Source: an uncultured Clostridia bacterium
GTDB lineage: Bacteria > Bacillota > Clostridia > UMGS1883
NCBI GenBank assembly: GCA_947626145.1
Contig: CANQRB010000001.1
Span: 124,001-188,000, forward strand
Length of the DNA: 64,000 bases
Direction: 5' to 3'
The position numbers were made by a program, and so were the translations under genes. The notes beneath the pieces are model-generated. The model saw nothing but the letters and a program-made list of their open reading frames with translations, made no database searches and was not told where the DNA came from. Below, in pieces: positions 1 through 7,182 of the stretch. The number at the start of each line of letters is the position of its first letter. The stretch's first letter is position 1.

Positions 1-85
1 GCACGGCGTCGGCTATCTGGTCGCAGACCTTATCGGGATGGCCCTCGGTCACGGATTCGGAAGTAAATAATTTTTTGTTCGTCAT
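1..85 (-). CDS. metK: S-adenosylmethionine synthetase, N-terminus only (runs off left edge)
   Basis: Only the first 28 codons lie in the window. They read [20 protein letters not shown] followed by CDQIADAV, the hallmark amino end of MetK, including the conserved GHPDK segment that contributes to ATP/methionine binding. The enzyme makes S-adenosylmethionine from methionine and ATP in the cytoplasm. The start ATG (83-85) has a GGAGG ribosome site at about 92-96, which overlaps the stop codon of the upstream membrane-protein gene. The 12-bp gap and lack of a separate promoter suggest co-transcription with that gene from the promoter at 651-679. No SAM riboswitch precedes it. Confidence 0.95.
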   Translation of the reverse strand, partial: MTNKKLFTSESVTEGHPDKVCDQIADAV

Positions 86-97
86 AAGTATGCCTCC

Positions 98-634
98 TCA
101 GAATAAAGCAAGTATAAGGTCAAACAGTCCAAAGGAAATCGCCGTCATTATGACCCCGGCGGTACAGACGCCGAGAAACACCGCCAAAAGGGATTTTTTG
201 AAGTCAAAATCAAGGAAGCTGGCTATCAGGCTGCCGGTCCACGCTCCCGTGCCGGGGAAGGGAATGGCCACAAAGGCGAACAAGCCCCAGAAGGCGTATT
301 TTTCCACCTTATGGCGGTTCTTTTCCACCTTGGCGTCCAGCCAGCGGGGAAACCAGGCGAAGAGCTTTGTCTTCTTCAGCAAATTGCAAAACGGCGTTAT
401 CAGCAGCAATATAAAGGGAACGGGGATCATATTGCCAATGACCGACACCAGAAAGGCCGGTGCAAAATCCAGCCCCAAAGCCCTTGCCACAGGAATTGCT
501 CCGCGCAGCTCCACAATGGGTATCATGGAAATGAGAAATATATATAAGTAGTCTGCCGCCGCCGCGCTAAAGCCGAGGGCGGTGACCACTGCCACGGCGA
601 AGCCCTGCACGGCGTCCTTTATTTTGTCAACCAT
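98..634 (-). CDS. Small multidrug-export-like membrane protein (COG2426 family)
   Basis: A 178-residue integral membrane protein with the features of the COG2426 small multi-drug export family. After a hydrophobic N-terminal helix come the motifs PIVELRGAIPVARALGL and FPGTGAWTGSLIA, which I recognise from that family. Four to five hydrophobic stretches are visible. The actual substrate is unknown and the family name rests on weak functional data. The ATG at 632-634 is chosen because the longer frame (to 679) would start upstream of the -10 at 651-656. It lies directly upstream of metK, probably in one transcript. Confidence 0.8.
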   Translation of the reverse strand: MVDKIKDAVQGFAVAVVTALGFSAAAADYLYIFLISMIPIVELRGAIPVARALGLDFAPAFLVSVIGNMIPVPFILLLITPFCNLLKKTKLFAWFPRWLDAKVEKNRHKVEKYAFWGLFAFVAIPFPGTGAWTGSLIASFLDFDFKKSLLAVFLGVCTAGVIMTAISFGLFDLILALF

Positions 635-650
635 ATTATCACCGCTATAT

Positions 651-679
651 ATTGTACATGAATTTCCCTCGTTTGTCAA
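651..679 (-). promoter_or_regulatory. Sigma-A promoter for the COG2426 gene and metK
   Basis: On the minus strand TTGACA (674-679) is followed after 17 bp by TACAAT (651-656). Transcription would begin near 645, just ahead of the ATG at 634. It is divergent from the promoter at 699-727. Confidence 0.75.
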
Positions 680-698
680 GGGCTGTGAGGGTTTTATA

Positions 699-727
699 TT
701 GACAATATTTTTATTATGTGTTATAAT
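699..727 (+). promoter_or_regulatory. Sigma-A promoter for the 810 gene and radA
   Basis: TTGACA (699-704), 17-bp spacer and TATAAT (722-727), a perfect consensus promoter upstream of the gene at 810. Confidence 0.85.
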
Positions 728-809
728 CGTGTTATATTATTGAGATGATCGGCTTTGTTATCGCCGCATTTACAGAGCCTAATTAAGCATAAGTATACGG
801 AGACGCAAA

Positions 810-1637
810 ATGAGAGAAATTTTTTGTTTTTGTTTTAATCACCGCGCCGGGGAAGAACACATTAGACTTCTTTATGATAGCGTTAAAAACGCCATAACTA
901 ATGACTATGATTCCGTTTATTCCATTGAGCTATATGCTGATACGAAGGAATGTGACTATGTGCTTGATTATGCTGAAAAACACGCTATTTCTTATCGGCT
1001 TATAAAACGTATGGAGTTTACAAAAAAGGAAATACGGGAGGCAAGGTATTTTCATCTGTATATGCTGTCAAATGTGCTGGAGCTTGAGGGAACGGACACA
1101 AAGGATTACGGAACGGCGTACAAGGGTGGCTGTGAGCTTTGCGGCCTTGGCTCCGAACAGGCCGCCGACGTGCTTGTTGACTGGAAATTTATGAAAAATA
1201 AAAAAATCGGTCAGGTCACGCCCGAATATTTCGTTTCCGGAGAAGTACGAAAATTTATCGAAGAAAGCGGATTTACCGGCGTGGAGTTCCGTCACAAAAT
1301 CGTAGATTACAAGGGAAGGGATATGGACGAGTTTTTTACGCTTGATGCGGCAAATGTCCTTTCTGCGGTAAGTTCGCCAACGCTGATTCGCCGTGACGAG
1401 TGCGACGTAAGGTTCACGCGCTGTGAACACAAAGTATTGTTTTTGGATTCAAATTTGTATTATGATAAATACGCTTTCAAAAACGCCAAAGATTTTAATC
1501 TTACCAATGAGTATTTTAACAACGATCGGATGAGGCAGTTAGTCGTCAGCGCAAAGGTTAAAAAGGCCATGTCAAAGAAAAGGCTGAACGTTCACTTTTC
1601 ACCGATACTTATAAACGGAGAGAATTATGAAAGCTAA
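810..1637 (+). CDS. Hypothetical protein, 275 aa
   Basis: I do not recognise the family with confidence. The protein is soluble, with no signal peptide or membrane segment. It has a CELCGLG knuckle near residue 108 and further Cys residues around 196-204. The carboxyl half (DFNLTNEYFNNDRMRQLVVS) loosely resembles DUF1629/Imm11-like proteins, which carry two related strand-rich halves; that is a guess. The start follows a short AGACGC context behind the promoter at 699-727. The 3' end overlaps radA by 11 bp, implying translational coupling. Base use is more A/T-rich than radA, consistent with independent acquisition. Confidence 0.7.
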   Translation: MREIFCFCFNHRAGEEHIRLLYDSVKNAITNDYDSVYSIELYADTKECDYVLDYAEKHAISYRLIKRMEFTKKEIREARYFHLYMLSNVLELEGTDTKDYGTAYKGGCELCGLGSEQAADVLVDWKFMKNKKIGQVTPEYFVSGEVRKFIEESGFTGVEFRHKIVDYKGRDMDEFFTLDAANVLSAVSSPTLIRRDECDVRFTRCEHKVLFLDSNLYYDKYAFKNAKDFNLTNEYFNNDRMRQLVVSAKVKKAMSKKRLNVHFSPILINGENYES

Positions 1638-2997
1638 AACGATATTTGTCTGCAAGGAGTGCGGCACCGAGTCCCCAAAGTGGATGGGCAAGTGTCCCGG
1701 CTGCGGACAGTGGAACACCTTTGTGGAGGAGAAAATTGAAAATACCAGTGAGTGGGCCGGAAGTCCGGGCAAAGAGGTATATAAACGGACGGCGGCCGTG
1801 CCCAAAAGTCTGTCCACGGTGTCGACCGAGGTCGAGGTGCGCAGCTCCTCCGGAAGCGACGAGCTGGATCGGGTTCTCGGCGGCGGAATGGTTGACGGCT
1901 CCCTCATACTCTGCGGCGGCGAACCGGGCATCGGAAAATCCACCCTGCTCCTTCAGGTCTGCCGTTACGCGGCTCAGAAGGAAAAGGTGCTCTATATTTC
2001 CGGCGAGGAGTCGGAGCGGCAAATAAAAATACGCGCCGACCGGCTGGGGGCTTCAAGCGACAATATCCTTGTGGCCAATGAGACCGATCTCGACAACATC
2101 CTCTCTGCGGTACGGCAGGTAAAGCCGAAATGCGCAGTCATTGACTCTATACAGACCATATTTTCCGAGGACATAAGCTCCGCTCCGGGCAGCGTATCAC
2201 AGGTGCGGGAGTGTACTCTAAGCTTTATGCGTCTGGCCAAGGAGACCGGCGTGACCTTCTTCATTGTGGGTCACGTGACCAAAGAGGGCTCTATCGCTGG
2301 GCCTCGGGTGCTGGAGCACATGGTGGACTGCGTCCTCTACTTTGAGGGCGAACGGCACCAGAGCTACCGCATTGTACGAGCGGTAAAGAACCGCTTTGGC
2401 TCCACCAACGAGATTGGCGTGTTTGAGATGTCCGATAAGGGCCTCATCGATGTGCCCAACCCCTCGCTCATGCTCCTTTCCGGCCGTCCGGTGGATGTGC
2501 CGGGCTCGGCCGTAGTCTGCTCGGTGGAGGGCACAAGGCCGATACTTGCGGAAATTCAGGCACTTGTAACCAAAAGCGTCTATCCCAATCCAAAGCGGAT
2601 GGCCACCGGCGTGGACTTTTACCGGGCGTCGCTTATAATAACCGTGCTGGACAAGCGCACAAATCTTGACCTCGCCATGCAGGACAGCTATATCAACGTT
2701 ACCGGCGGAATAAAGCTTGACGAAACGGCAGCGGACTTGGCCGTGGCGACGGCGGTGGCCAGCAGCGCCATGAACATACCGCTCCCAAAGGACATGGCCT
2801 TTTTCGGCGAGGTGGGTCTCACGGGTGAGATACGCACCGTTACTCAAGCCTCCCGCAGGGTGGCGGAGATCGCGAAAATGGGCTTCAAGCGCTGTATGCT
2901 GCCCTTTGATTCTTTGGGCGCGATCGACAAGGCAAGCATTGAGCTTGTGGCCGTAAAGAACCTTGGCGACGTTCTGGCCTACATTCAAAAGGGGTGA
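1627..2997 (+). CDS. radA: DNA repair protein RadA/Sms
   Basis: A full-length RadA of 456 residues. The N-terminal zinc finger has C9-x2-C12 and C23-x2-C26. A RecA-type ATPase core follows, with Walker A GEPGIGKS near residues 98-105 and the RadA-specific KNRFG motif near residue 252. The C-terminal third is the Lon-protease-like domain containing the FFGEVGLTGEIRTV segment. RadA drives branch migration of recombination intermediates and supports repair and transformation. It overlaps the upstream unknown gene and is followed four bases after its stop by an SDR gene, so the three probably form one operon. Confidence 0.96.
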   Translation: MKAKTIFVCKECGTESPKWMGKCPGCGQWNTFVEEKIENTSEWAGSPGKEVYKRTAAVPKSLSTVSTEVEVRSSSGSDELDRVLGGGMVDGSLILCGGEPGIGKSTLLLQVCRYAAQKEKVLYISGEESERQIKIRADRLGASSDNILVANETDLDNILSAVRQVKPKCAVIDSIQTIFSEDISSAPGSVSQVRECTLSFMRLAKETGVTFFIVGHVTKEGSIAGPRVLEHMVDCVLYFEGERHQSYRIVRAVKNRFGSTNEIGVFEMSDKGLIDVPNPSLMLLSGRPVDVPGSAVVCSVEGTRPILAEIQALVTKSVYPNPKRMATGVDFYRASLIITVLDKRTNLDLAMQDSYINVTGGIKLDETAADLAVATAVASSAMNIPLPKDMAFFGEVGLTGEIRTVTQASRRVAEIAKMGFKRCMLPFDSLGAIDKASIELVAVKNLGDVLAYIQKG

Positions 2998-3001
2998 TAT
3001 T

Positions 3002-3718
3002 GTGACAGTCTTTATTACCGGCGGCAGCGGCGGCATAGGCGGGGCCATGGTGCGGGAATTTGCCGCGCTGGGGTATAATGTGGTCTTCACCTATAAAACC
3101 GGCGAAAAAGTCGCCGAGGCCCTTAAAAACGCCGTACCGGGGTGCCTTGCGATATATTGCGACGTCACTGACGCCAACAGCGTAAACGCCGCCGTTGACG
3201 CAGCAGTGAAGCGCTTCGGCAAAATAGACGTGCTTATCAACAATGCCGGTATAGCACAGCAAAAACTGTTCACTGACATTACCGAAGCCGAGTGGGACGA
3301 AATGATGAATGTTAATCTCAAGAGCTGCTTTTTGACCTGTAAGGCCGTGCTGCCGCAGATGATTAACCGAAAGAGCGGCTCAATAATAAACGTGTCCTCC
3401 ATGTGGGGACAGGTCGGGGCCTCGTGTGAGGTGCATTACAGCGCCGCAAAGGCCGGTGTGATAGGCTTCACCAAGGCTCTCGCCAAGGAGCTTGGCCCCT
3501 CGGGCATAAGGGTAAACTGTATCGCTCCGGGCGTTATCGACACCGCTATGAATGCACATCTTTCCGCCGACGACATAGCCGGTTTGAAGGAGGAAATCCC
3601 TCTTGGCGCCGTCGGAACGCCTGAATCGGTGGCAAAAACGGCGGCCTTTCTGGCCGGGGACGGGGGAGAATATATCACCGGACAGATAATTTGTCCCAAC
3701 GGCGGCATGGTAATATAG
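3002..3718 (+). CDS. SDR-family oxidoreductase (FabG-like 3-oxoacyl-ACP reductase)
   Basis: A 238-residue classical short-chain dehydrogenase. The NAD(P)-binding TGGSGGIG motif is at residues 6-13, NNAG is near 81, the catalytic Ser lies in NVSSMWGQ and the Tyr/Lys pair in YSAAKAG. The C-terminal PGVIDTAMN segment is typical. It probably reduces a 3-oxoacyl or similar ketone, but SDR substrates cannot be read from sequence. The GTG at 3002 is chosen because AAAAGGGG precedes it and upstream in-frame codons belong to the radA tail. No acp or fab genes are nearby, so a fatty-acid role is not supported by context. Confidence 0.88.
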   Translation: MTVFITGGSGGIGGAMVREFAALGYNVVFTYKTGEKVAEALKNAVPGCLAIYCDVTDANSVNAAVDAAVKRFGKIDVLINNAGIAQQKLFTDITEAEWDEMMNVNLKSCFLTCKAVLPQMINRKSGSIINVSSMWGQVGASCEVHYSAAKAGVIGFTKALAKELGPSGIRVNCIAPGVIDTAMNAHLSADDIAGLKEEIPLGAVGTPESVAKTAAFLAGDGGEYITGQIICPNGGMVI

Positions 3719-3759
3719 GCACTTACAAAAAATATACAGACTTACTTTTAAGTCCGTAC

Positions 3760-3788
3760 TTGAAAAATTCGGCGGGACGTGATATAAT
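3760..3788 (+). promoter_or_regulatory. Sigma-A promoter of the interrupted gene
   Basis: TTGAAA (3760-3765), 17-bp spacer, TATAAT (3783-3788). It lies about 90 bp upstream of the ATG at 3880, so the 5' fragment, and the restored gene, would be driven by the vegetative polymerase. Confidence 0.8.
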
Positions 3789-3879
3789 AGGAGCGAAATG
3801 TAACAAATTTCAACAGTCCTCATAATATGTACTGTGGTTCGGCTCATGCCGGCCAAAGATGATATAGGAGGATTGTTAC

Positions 3880-4344
3880 ATGGAGGAAAAGATTTCCGGC
3901 TCCTTCGGCTGCAACGAAAAGGTCTGCATCCAGACGGATCAGATCTATGACAGCTGTCGCAGCAAGGAGTGCATTGAATGTCTGAGGGTCTTTCTCACCG
4001 AAACCGGTCAGGAAGTCATTGACCGGGCCATTGATGTGAAGTGCCGCAAGGCCGAAGTAATCTGGGTTTTCCCAAACGTCGAGCCCCTCACCTTCAATCG
4101 CGGCTACTACACCGTTGATTTGACATACTTTTTCCGTCTGACACTTGAGGTATACACAGGAGTTTCCCGCCCAGTGACCGTGGAAGGCCTGGCCTCCTTC
4201 AACAAGAAGGTCGTGCTCTTCGGTAGCGAGGGAAGCGCGAAGATTTTCACCTCAAAGTATAAGGAGGACAGCTTCGATCCTCAGCTTTGGCAGAAAACGA
4301 ACATGCCAAAGGCAGTAGTGGAGGTGAGTGTCACAAAAGTATAA
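3880..4344 (+). pseudogene. 5' part of an interrupted cysteine-rich clostridial protein gene
   Basis: It encodes 149 residues of genuine protein followed by five element-derived residues (SVTKV) and a stop. The start has a strong AGGAGG site. The sequence (CNEKVCIQTDQIYDSCRSKEC, then a beta-rich NRGYYTVDLTYFFRLTLEVY stretch) matches my memory of a conserved clostridial family of roughly 270-330 residues with no assigned function. The coding sequence breaks after PKAVVEV at the pentamer GAGGT (4321-4325). The rest of the protein resumes at 6677. Joining 3880-4325 to 6677-7064 gives 834 nt, a single 277-aa frame with VEV running into VDPICLG. As it stands the gene yields a truncated product unless the element is excised. 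Confidence 0.85.
4321..4334. other. Left junction (attL) of the intervening element
   Basis: Contains the core GAGGT (4321-4325) followed by the element-side arm GTGTCAC (4328-4334). This arm is the exact inverse complement of GTGACAC at 6660-6666 near the other end. Confidence 0.75.
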
Positions 4345-4368
4345 TTTATCATCAAACGGAGGTGCAAT

Positions 4369-5064
4369 ATGCGATATAAGGCGATATTCTTTGACCGCGA
4401 CGGAACATTGACCTACTACGACCCTGAAAAGGAAAAGTGGCGTGACGAAATGATCTCCGGCTGGAGCGGAAAGCCCTTTGAGCTGGACTATGACAAAATG
4501 ATGTCTCTTTTCAACCTGGCCGGAGATGGAAAAAGCCCTTGGTACAGAAATGTTGACGACGAACGTGAGTTCTTCCGGCGTTATTACCGGCACTTGCTCA
4601 TTGGCGAGGGAGTTACGGAAAAGGTTGAAGAACGCGCCGACCTGCTGCATTCGGAGCTGTGGTGCAATAATGACCGCAGGCTGTTTGACGAAACCGTTGA
4701 GGTTCTCGAATATTTTCACGGCAAAGGGTACAAAATGGGTGTTATCAGTGATACCTCGCCGTCGTTGAAGCTTACGCTGGACAGCTTGGGGATTTCGAAG
4801 TATTTCACATCATTTACCGCAAGCTCACTTGTGGGCGCCGGCAAGCCCAGTCCGGTCATATACAACGCCGCCCTTGACGCCCAGGGAGTTACGGCGGAGG
4901 AAAGTCTGTATGTGGATGACTGCAAGCTTGAGGCCGACGGGGCAAGGGTGTTGGGTTTTACCTCCTTCTGGCTGGACAGGAATGGCGAGGGAGAGGACGA
5001 GCCCTGGCGCATAACCGAATTAAAGGATATAATTAAATATTTAAGCAATAAAGGAGTAGATTGA
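4369..5064 (+). CDS. HAD-superfamily hydrolase
   Basis: A 231-residue haloacid-dehalogenase-type phosphatase. Motif I is DRDGT (residues 9-13, nucleophile and acid/base Asp), motif II SDTS in GVISDTSPS, motif III the Lys of GAGKPSPVIY, and motif IV VDDCKLEADGA. A helical cap of about 80 residues separates motifs I and II. It probably removes phosphate from a small cytoplasmic metabolite; the substrate is unknown. A good GGAGG site precedes the ATG. It is the first gene inside the intervening element and is followed one base after its stop by the HMA gene. Confidence 0.85.
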   Translation: MRYKAIFFDRDGTLTYYDPEKEKWRDEMISGWSGKPFELDYDKMMSLFNLAGDGKSPWYRNVDDEREFFRRYYRHLLIGEGVTEKVEERADLLHSELWCNNDRRLFDETVEVLEYFHGKGYKMGVISDTSPSLKLTLDSLGISKYFTSFTASSLVGAGKPSPVIYNAALDAQGVTAEESLYVDDCKLEADGARVLGFTSFWLDRNGEGEDEPWRITELKDIIKYLSNKGVD

Positions 5065-5065
5065 T

Positions 5066-5299
5066 ATGAAAAAGATTCTTACAGTTGAAGGAATGCACTG
5101 CGAGCACTGCAAGGCAAACGTTGAAAAGGCTCTTTCCGCCGTTGCGGGTGTAAGCTCCGCCAAGGTCGATTTGGGCAAAAAGACCGCCACAGTCAGCCTT
5201 TCCGGCGACGTAAGCGACGCCGCACTCACCGAGGCGGTAGCAGCCACCGGTTTCCAGGTAACAGGTATTGCGGAGAAAAAGGGGCTTTTTGACAAGTAA
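5066..5299 (+). CDS. Heavy-metal-associated (CopZ-like) domain protein
   Basis: A 77-residue single HMA domain. The metal-binding GMHCEHC motif lies at residues 9-15 (Cys12 and Cys15) and the ferredoxin-like beta-alpha-beta pattern fills the rest, the usual size for CopZ-type chaperones. Such proteins carry Cu(I) or another soft metal to P-type ATPases or regulators. No copper ATPase or CsoR/CopY is in the window, so the partner is unknown. It lies within the intervening element and overlaps the next gene by one base (TAATG), so the pair is probably translationally coupled. Confidence 0.88.
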   Translation: MKKILTVEGMHCEHCKANVEKALSAVAGVSSAKVDLGKKTATVSLSGDVSDAALTEAVAATGFQVTGIAEKKGLFDK

Positions 5300-5757
5300 T
5301 GTATATAGAGCTCAACAAAAAAATGAAGTCGCTGCTGTCGCCGGACGATAGTCTTGTGACAAATCTCAGCAACGCCTCGGCGCTGTTAAACGAGTATCTC
5401 GAAAACATCAACTGGGTAGGCTTCTATTACCGCAAAGGGGACAGGCTGTTGCTTGGTCCCTTTCAGGGAAAAACGGCCTGCGTTACCATTCCTTTCGGTC
5501 GAGGAGTCTGTGGAACGGCGGCCCAGAATGGCGAGACGCTTGTGGTGCCTGACGTTCACCGGTTCCCCGGGCATATAGCCTGTGATTGTGCCAGCAATAG
5601 CGAGATAGTGGTGCCAATTTTCGCTGACGGCGAGGTCGCCGGTGTACTCGACATTGACAGTCCTGTCGCCGGTCGTTTTACCGACGACGACAGGGCCGGA
5701 CTTGAGCCTGTCGCGGCAATTATAGGCGAGATCTGGGGCAAGGCCGAAAAAATGTAA
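5299..5757 (+). CDS. Free methionine-(R)-sulfoxide reductase (GAF domain, fRMsr)
   Basis: A 152-residue GAF-domain enzyme with the fRMsr cysteine pattern: Cys in RGVCGTAA and two more in HIACDCASNSEIVVPI. Family members reduce free L-methionine-(R)-sulfoxide using these cysteines and thioredoxin. The fold runs from NWVGFYY to the C-terminal VLDIDSP strand, so it appears complete. It is translationally coupled to the HMA gene and closes a HAD-HMA-fRMsr mini-operon inside the element, followed by a terminator. The combination suggests a redox or metal-stress theme, but that is inference only. Confidence 0.88.
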   Translation: MYIELNKKMKSLLSPDDSLVTNLSNASALLNEYLENINWVGFYYRKGDRLLLGPFQGKTACVTIPFGRGVCGTAAQNGETLVVPDVHRFPGHIACDCASNSEIVVPIFADGEVAGVLDIDSPVAGRFTDDDRAGLEPVAAIIGEIWGKAEKM

Positions 5758-5779
5758 AAATATAGACTGGCCATTTTAT

Positions 5780-5807
5780 GAGGGCGGCATATAAGCCGCT
5801 CTTTTTT
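5780..5807 (+). terminator. Terminator after the cargo operon
   Basis: A stem of GGGCGGC and GCCGCTC around an ATATAA loop is followed by a run of six T's. It separates the cargo genes from the recombinase, for which no clear promoter is visible in 5800-5836. Confidence 0.7.
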
Positions 5808-5836
5808 AATATATAAACTCTGGAGGTGTGTATTTT

Positions 5837-6682
5837 TTGCTGCGACTCGCCGCATATTGCAGAGTTTCCACCGATAAGGAGGAGCAAAAGCTGTCTCTTG
5901 AAAATCAGCGAAGCTACTATGCAGAGTACGCGAGAGAGAATAATTTTCGGCTTGTCCGCATATACAGTGATGAAGGCATCAGCGGCAAACAGATGAGGAA
6001 CAGAGTAGGTTTTCTGAACATGATAGAGGAAGGGGAGAGGGGAGAGTTTGATATTCTGGCGGTAAAGGACGTGAGCCGCTTTGCGCGGAACACCTGCGAT
6101 TTTCTTACAGGGATACGCAGGCTGAAGGCCGTTGGGATAGATGTCCGTTTCCTTGGTACAAACTCGTCAATTTTTACCGATTCCGAGTTTATACTTACAA
6201 TATATGCCGCTTTGGCTCAGCAGGAAAGTGAAAATCTGAGCAAACGTGTAATTTTCGGTAAAACTGAGACCGCCCGTAAAGGCAGAGTGCCAAATTTGAT
6301 TTACGGGTACGACAAGGTAAATAACTTTACAATGATTGTCAACCAAAATGAGGGTTACAATGTTCGTAAAGCGTTTATACTTTACGCAGAAAACGGTTTT
6401 TCTCTTACCAACATAGCTGATAAGTTCAACTCTGAAAATGTACAAACGAAGTTGGGCGGCAAATGGAGCGCCAAGACGGTTGGGCGAATAATACGTAACC
6501 CCATCTATATTGGGAAGCTAATCAATCATAAGACTGTAACGGCTGACTTTATCTCCGGTACACGCCGTGAAGTGCCCGAAAATGAGCGCTTTATCCACAT
6601 CCGTCCTGATTTGAGAATCGTAAGCGATGAAATTTTTGAATTGGCTAACGCCATTCTCCGTGACACCAACAGAGGTCGTTGA
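5837..6682 (+). CDS. Short serine recombinase of the intervening element
   Basis: A 281-residue serine recombinase. The resolvase domain begins AAYCRVSTD (catalytic Ser11, Arg9) and continues through SDEGISGKQ and DVSRFARN to QESENLSKR. The Recombinase domain follows, with VPNLIYGYDKV and WSAKTVGRIIRNPIYIGKL. The zinc-ribbon and coiled-coil region that normally follow in large serine integrases are missing; the protein stops just after IVSDEIFELANAILRD. TTG at 5837 is preferred because GGAGG (5822-5826) is 10 nt upstream; the GTG at 5828 is only one base from it. The last codons and the TGA stop lie across attR, so the stop comes from host-gene sequence. Confidence 0.9.
   Translation: MLRLAAYCRVSTDKEEQKLSLENQRSYYAEYARENNFRLVRIYSDEGISGKQMRNRVGFLNMIEEGERGEFDILAVKDVSRFARNTCDFLTGIRRLKAVGIDVRFLGTNSSIFTDSEFILTIYAALAQQESENLSKRVIFGKTETARKGRVPNLIYGYDKVNNFTMIVNQNEGYNVRKAFILYAENGFSLTNIADKFNSENVQTKLGGKWSAKTVGRIIRNPIYIGKLINHKTVTADFISGTRREVPENERFIHIRPDLRIVSDEIFELANAILRDTNRGR
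6660..6676. other. Right junction (attR) of the intervening element
   Basis: The arm GTGACAC (6660-6666), five bases CAACA, then the core GAGGT (6672-6676). Together with the left end it forms the proposed attP dyad. Confidence 0.75.
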
Positions 6683-7064
6683 CCCAATCTGCCTTGGCGC
6701 AAAGCTCTCCGACGTTGGCGAGTGCTGCTGCAAATACGCTGACGACGATGCCGTAGATCTAGGCAATATTCCCGACTGTGTAAGGAGAGTATTTGACGAC
6801 CGCTTTATCTGCGGCCGTGATCAGCAGAGGAGAGTTTATGTTTCCCTCGGCCTATTCACCATTATCAAGCTCGAACGTAACGTTCAGCTGCTCATCCCCG
6901 CTTACGATTTCTGTATTCCTGAAAAGGAGTGCGTCGGCGCGTCGGCTCCCGATGATCCCTGCGATCTCTTTGAGAAAATAAGCTTCCCCATCGATGAGTT
7001 TTTCCCGCCCCAGCAGGACTGCTTCAACCCAGACGATAACAACAACGGATGCTGCTGCAAATAA
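6677..7064 (+). pseudogene. 3' part of the interrupted cysteine-rich clostridial protein gene
   Basis: It encodes 128 residues, from VDPICLGAKLSDVGECCCKY to a C-terminus of GCCCK, with VYVSLGLFTIIKLERNVQ and IPAYDFCIPEKECV between them. There is no usable start: the only nearby ATG (6627) is inside the recombinase gene without a ribosome site. The frame is continuous with the 5' fragment across the GAGGT pentamer. The CCC clusters at both ends of this half suggest metal binding or disulfide chemistry. It is followed directly by a terminator, so 3760-7101 was originally a single monocistronic gene. Confidence 0.85.
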
Positions 7065-7070
7065 TTTTAC

Positions 7071-7101
7071 GAGGGACCGGCTATGCCGGTCCTCTATTTT
7101 T
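7071..7101 (+). terminator. Terminator of the interrupted gene
   Basis: GGGACCGGC-TAT-GCCGGTCCT stem followed by a T-rich tract. Confidence 0.8.
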
Positions 7102-7113
7102 GTTGAAATATAC

Positions 7114-7142
7114 TTGACAATCCCCTTTTTTTATGGTATAAT
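7114..7142 (+). promoter_or_regulatory. Sigma-A promoter for the 7183-gene
   Basis: TTGACA (7114-7119), 17-bp spacer, TATAAT (7137-7142): perfect consensus. Confidence 0.85.
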
Positions 7143-7182
7143 TTTCATTGTTGTTGAAGTTGTAAGCAAAGAAGCTGTTGCC

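Larger units (their letters stand above)
4326..6676 (+). mobile_element. 2,351-bp serine-recombinase intervening element splitting the gene at 3880/7064
   Basis: The element is bounded by a 5-bp direct repeat, GAGGT, at 4321-4325 and 6672-6676. Removing one repeat plus the interior restores the host frame exactly. Circularising the ends creates GTGACAC-N12-GTGTCAC, a perfect 7-bp dyad whose centre falls on the GA of the shared pentamer. This is what a serine recombinase attP with a 2-nt crossover would look like. It carries four same-strand genes: HAD hydrolase, HMA protein, fRMsr and, at its right end, the recombinase. The design resembles skin elements of sporulation genes, but with much shorter length and unusual cargo. 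No transposase, terminal transposon repeats or phage genes are present. Confidence 0.82.

Noticed and set aside
6627-7064. Independent gene starting at the ATG at 6627
   Set aside because: The ATG lies inside the recombinase gene without a ribosome site, and the first residues are recombinase sequence read in another frame. The real homology starts at 6677.
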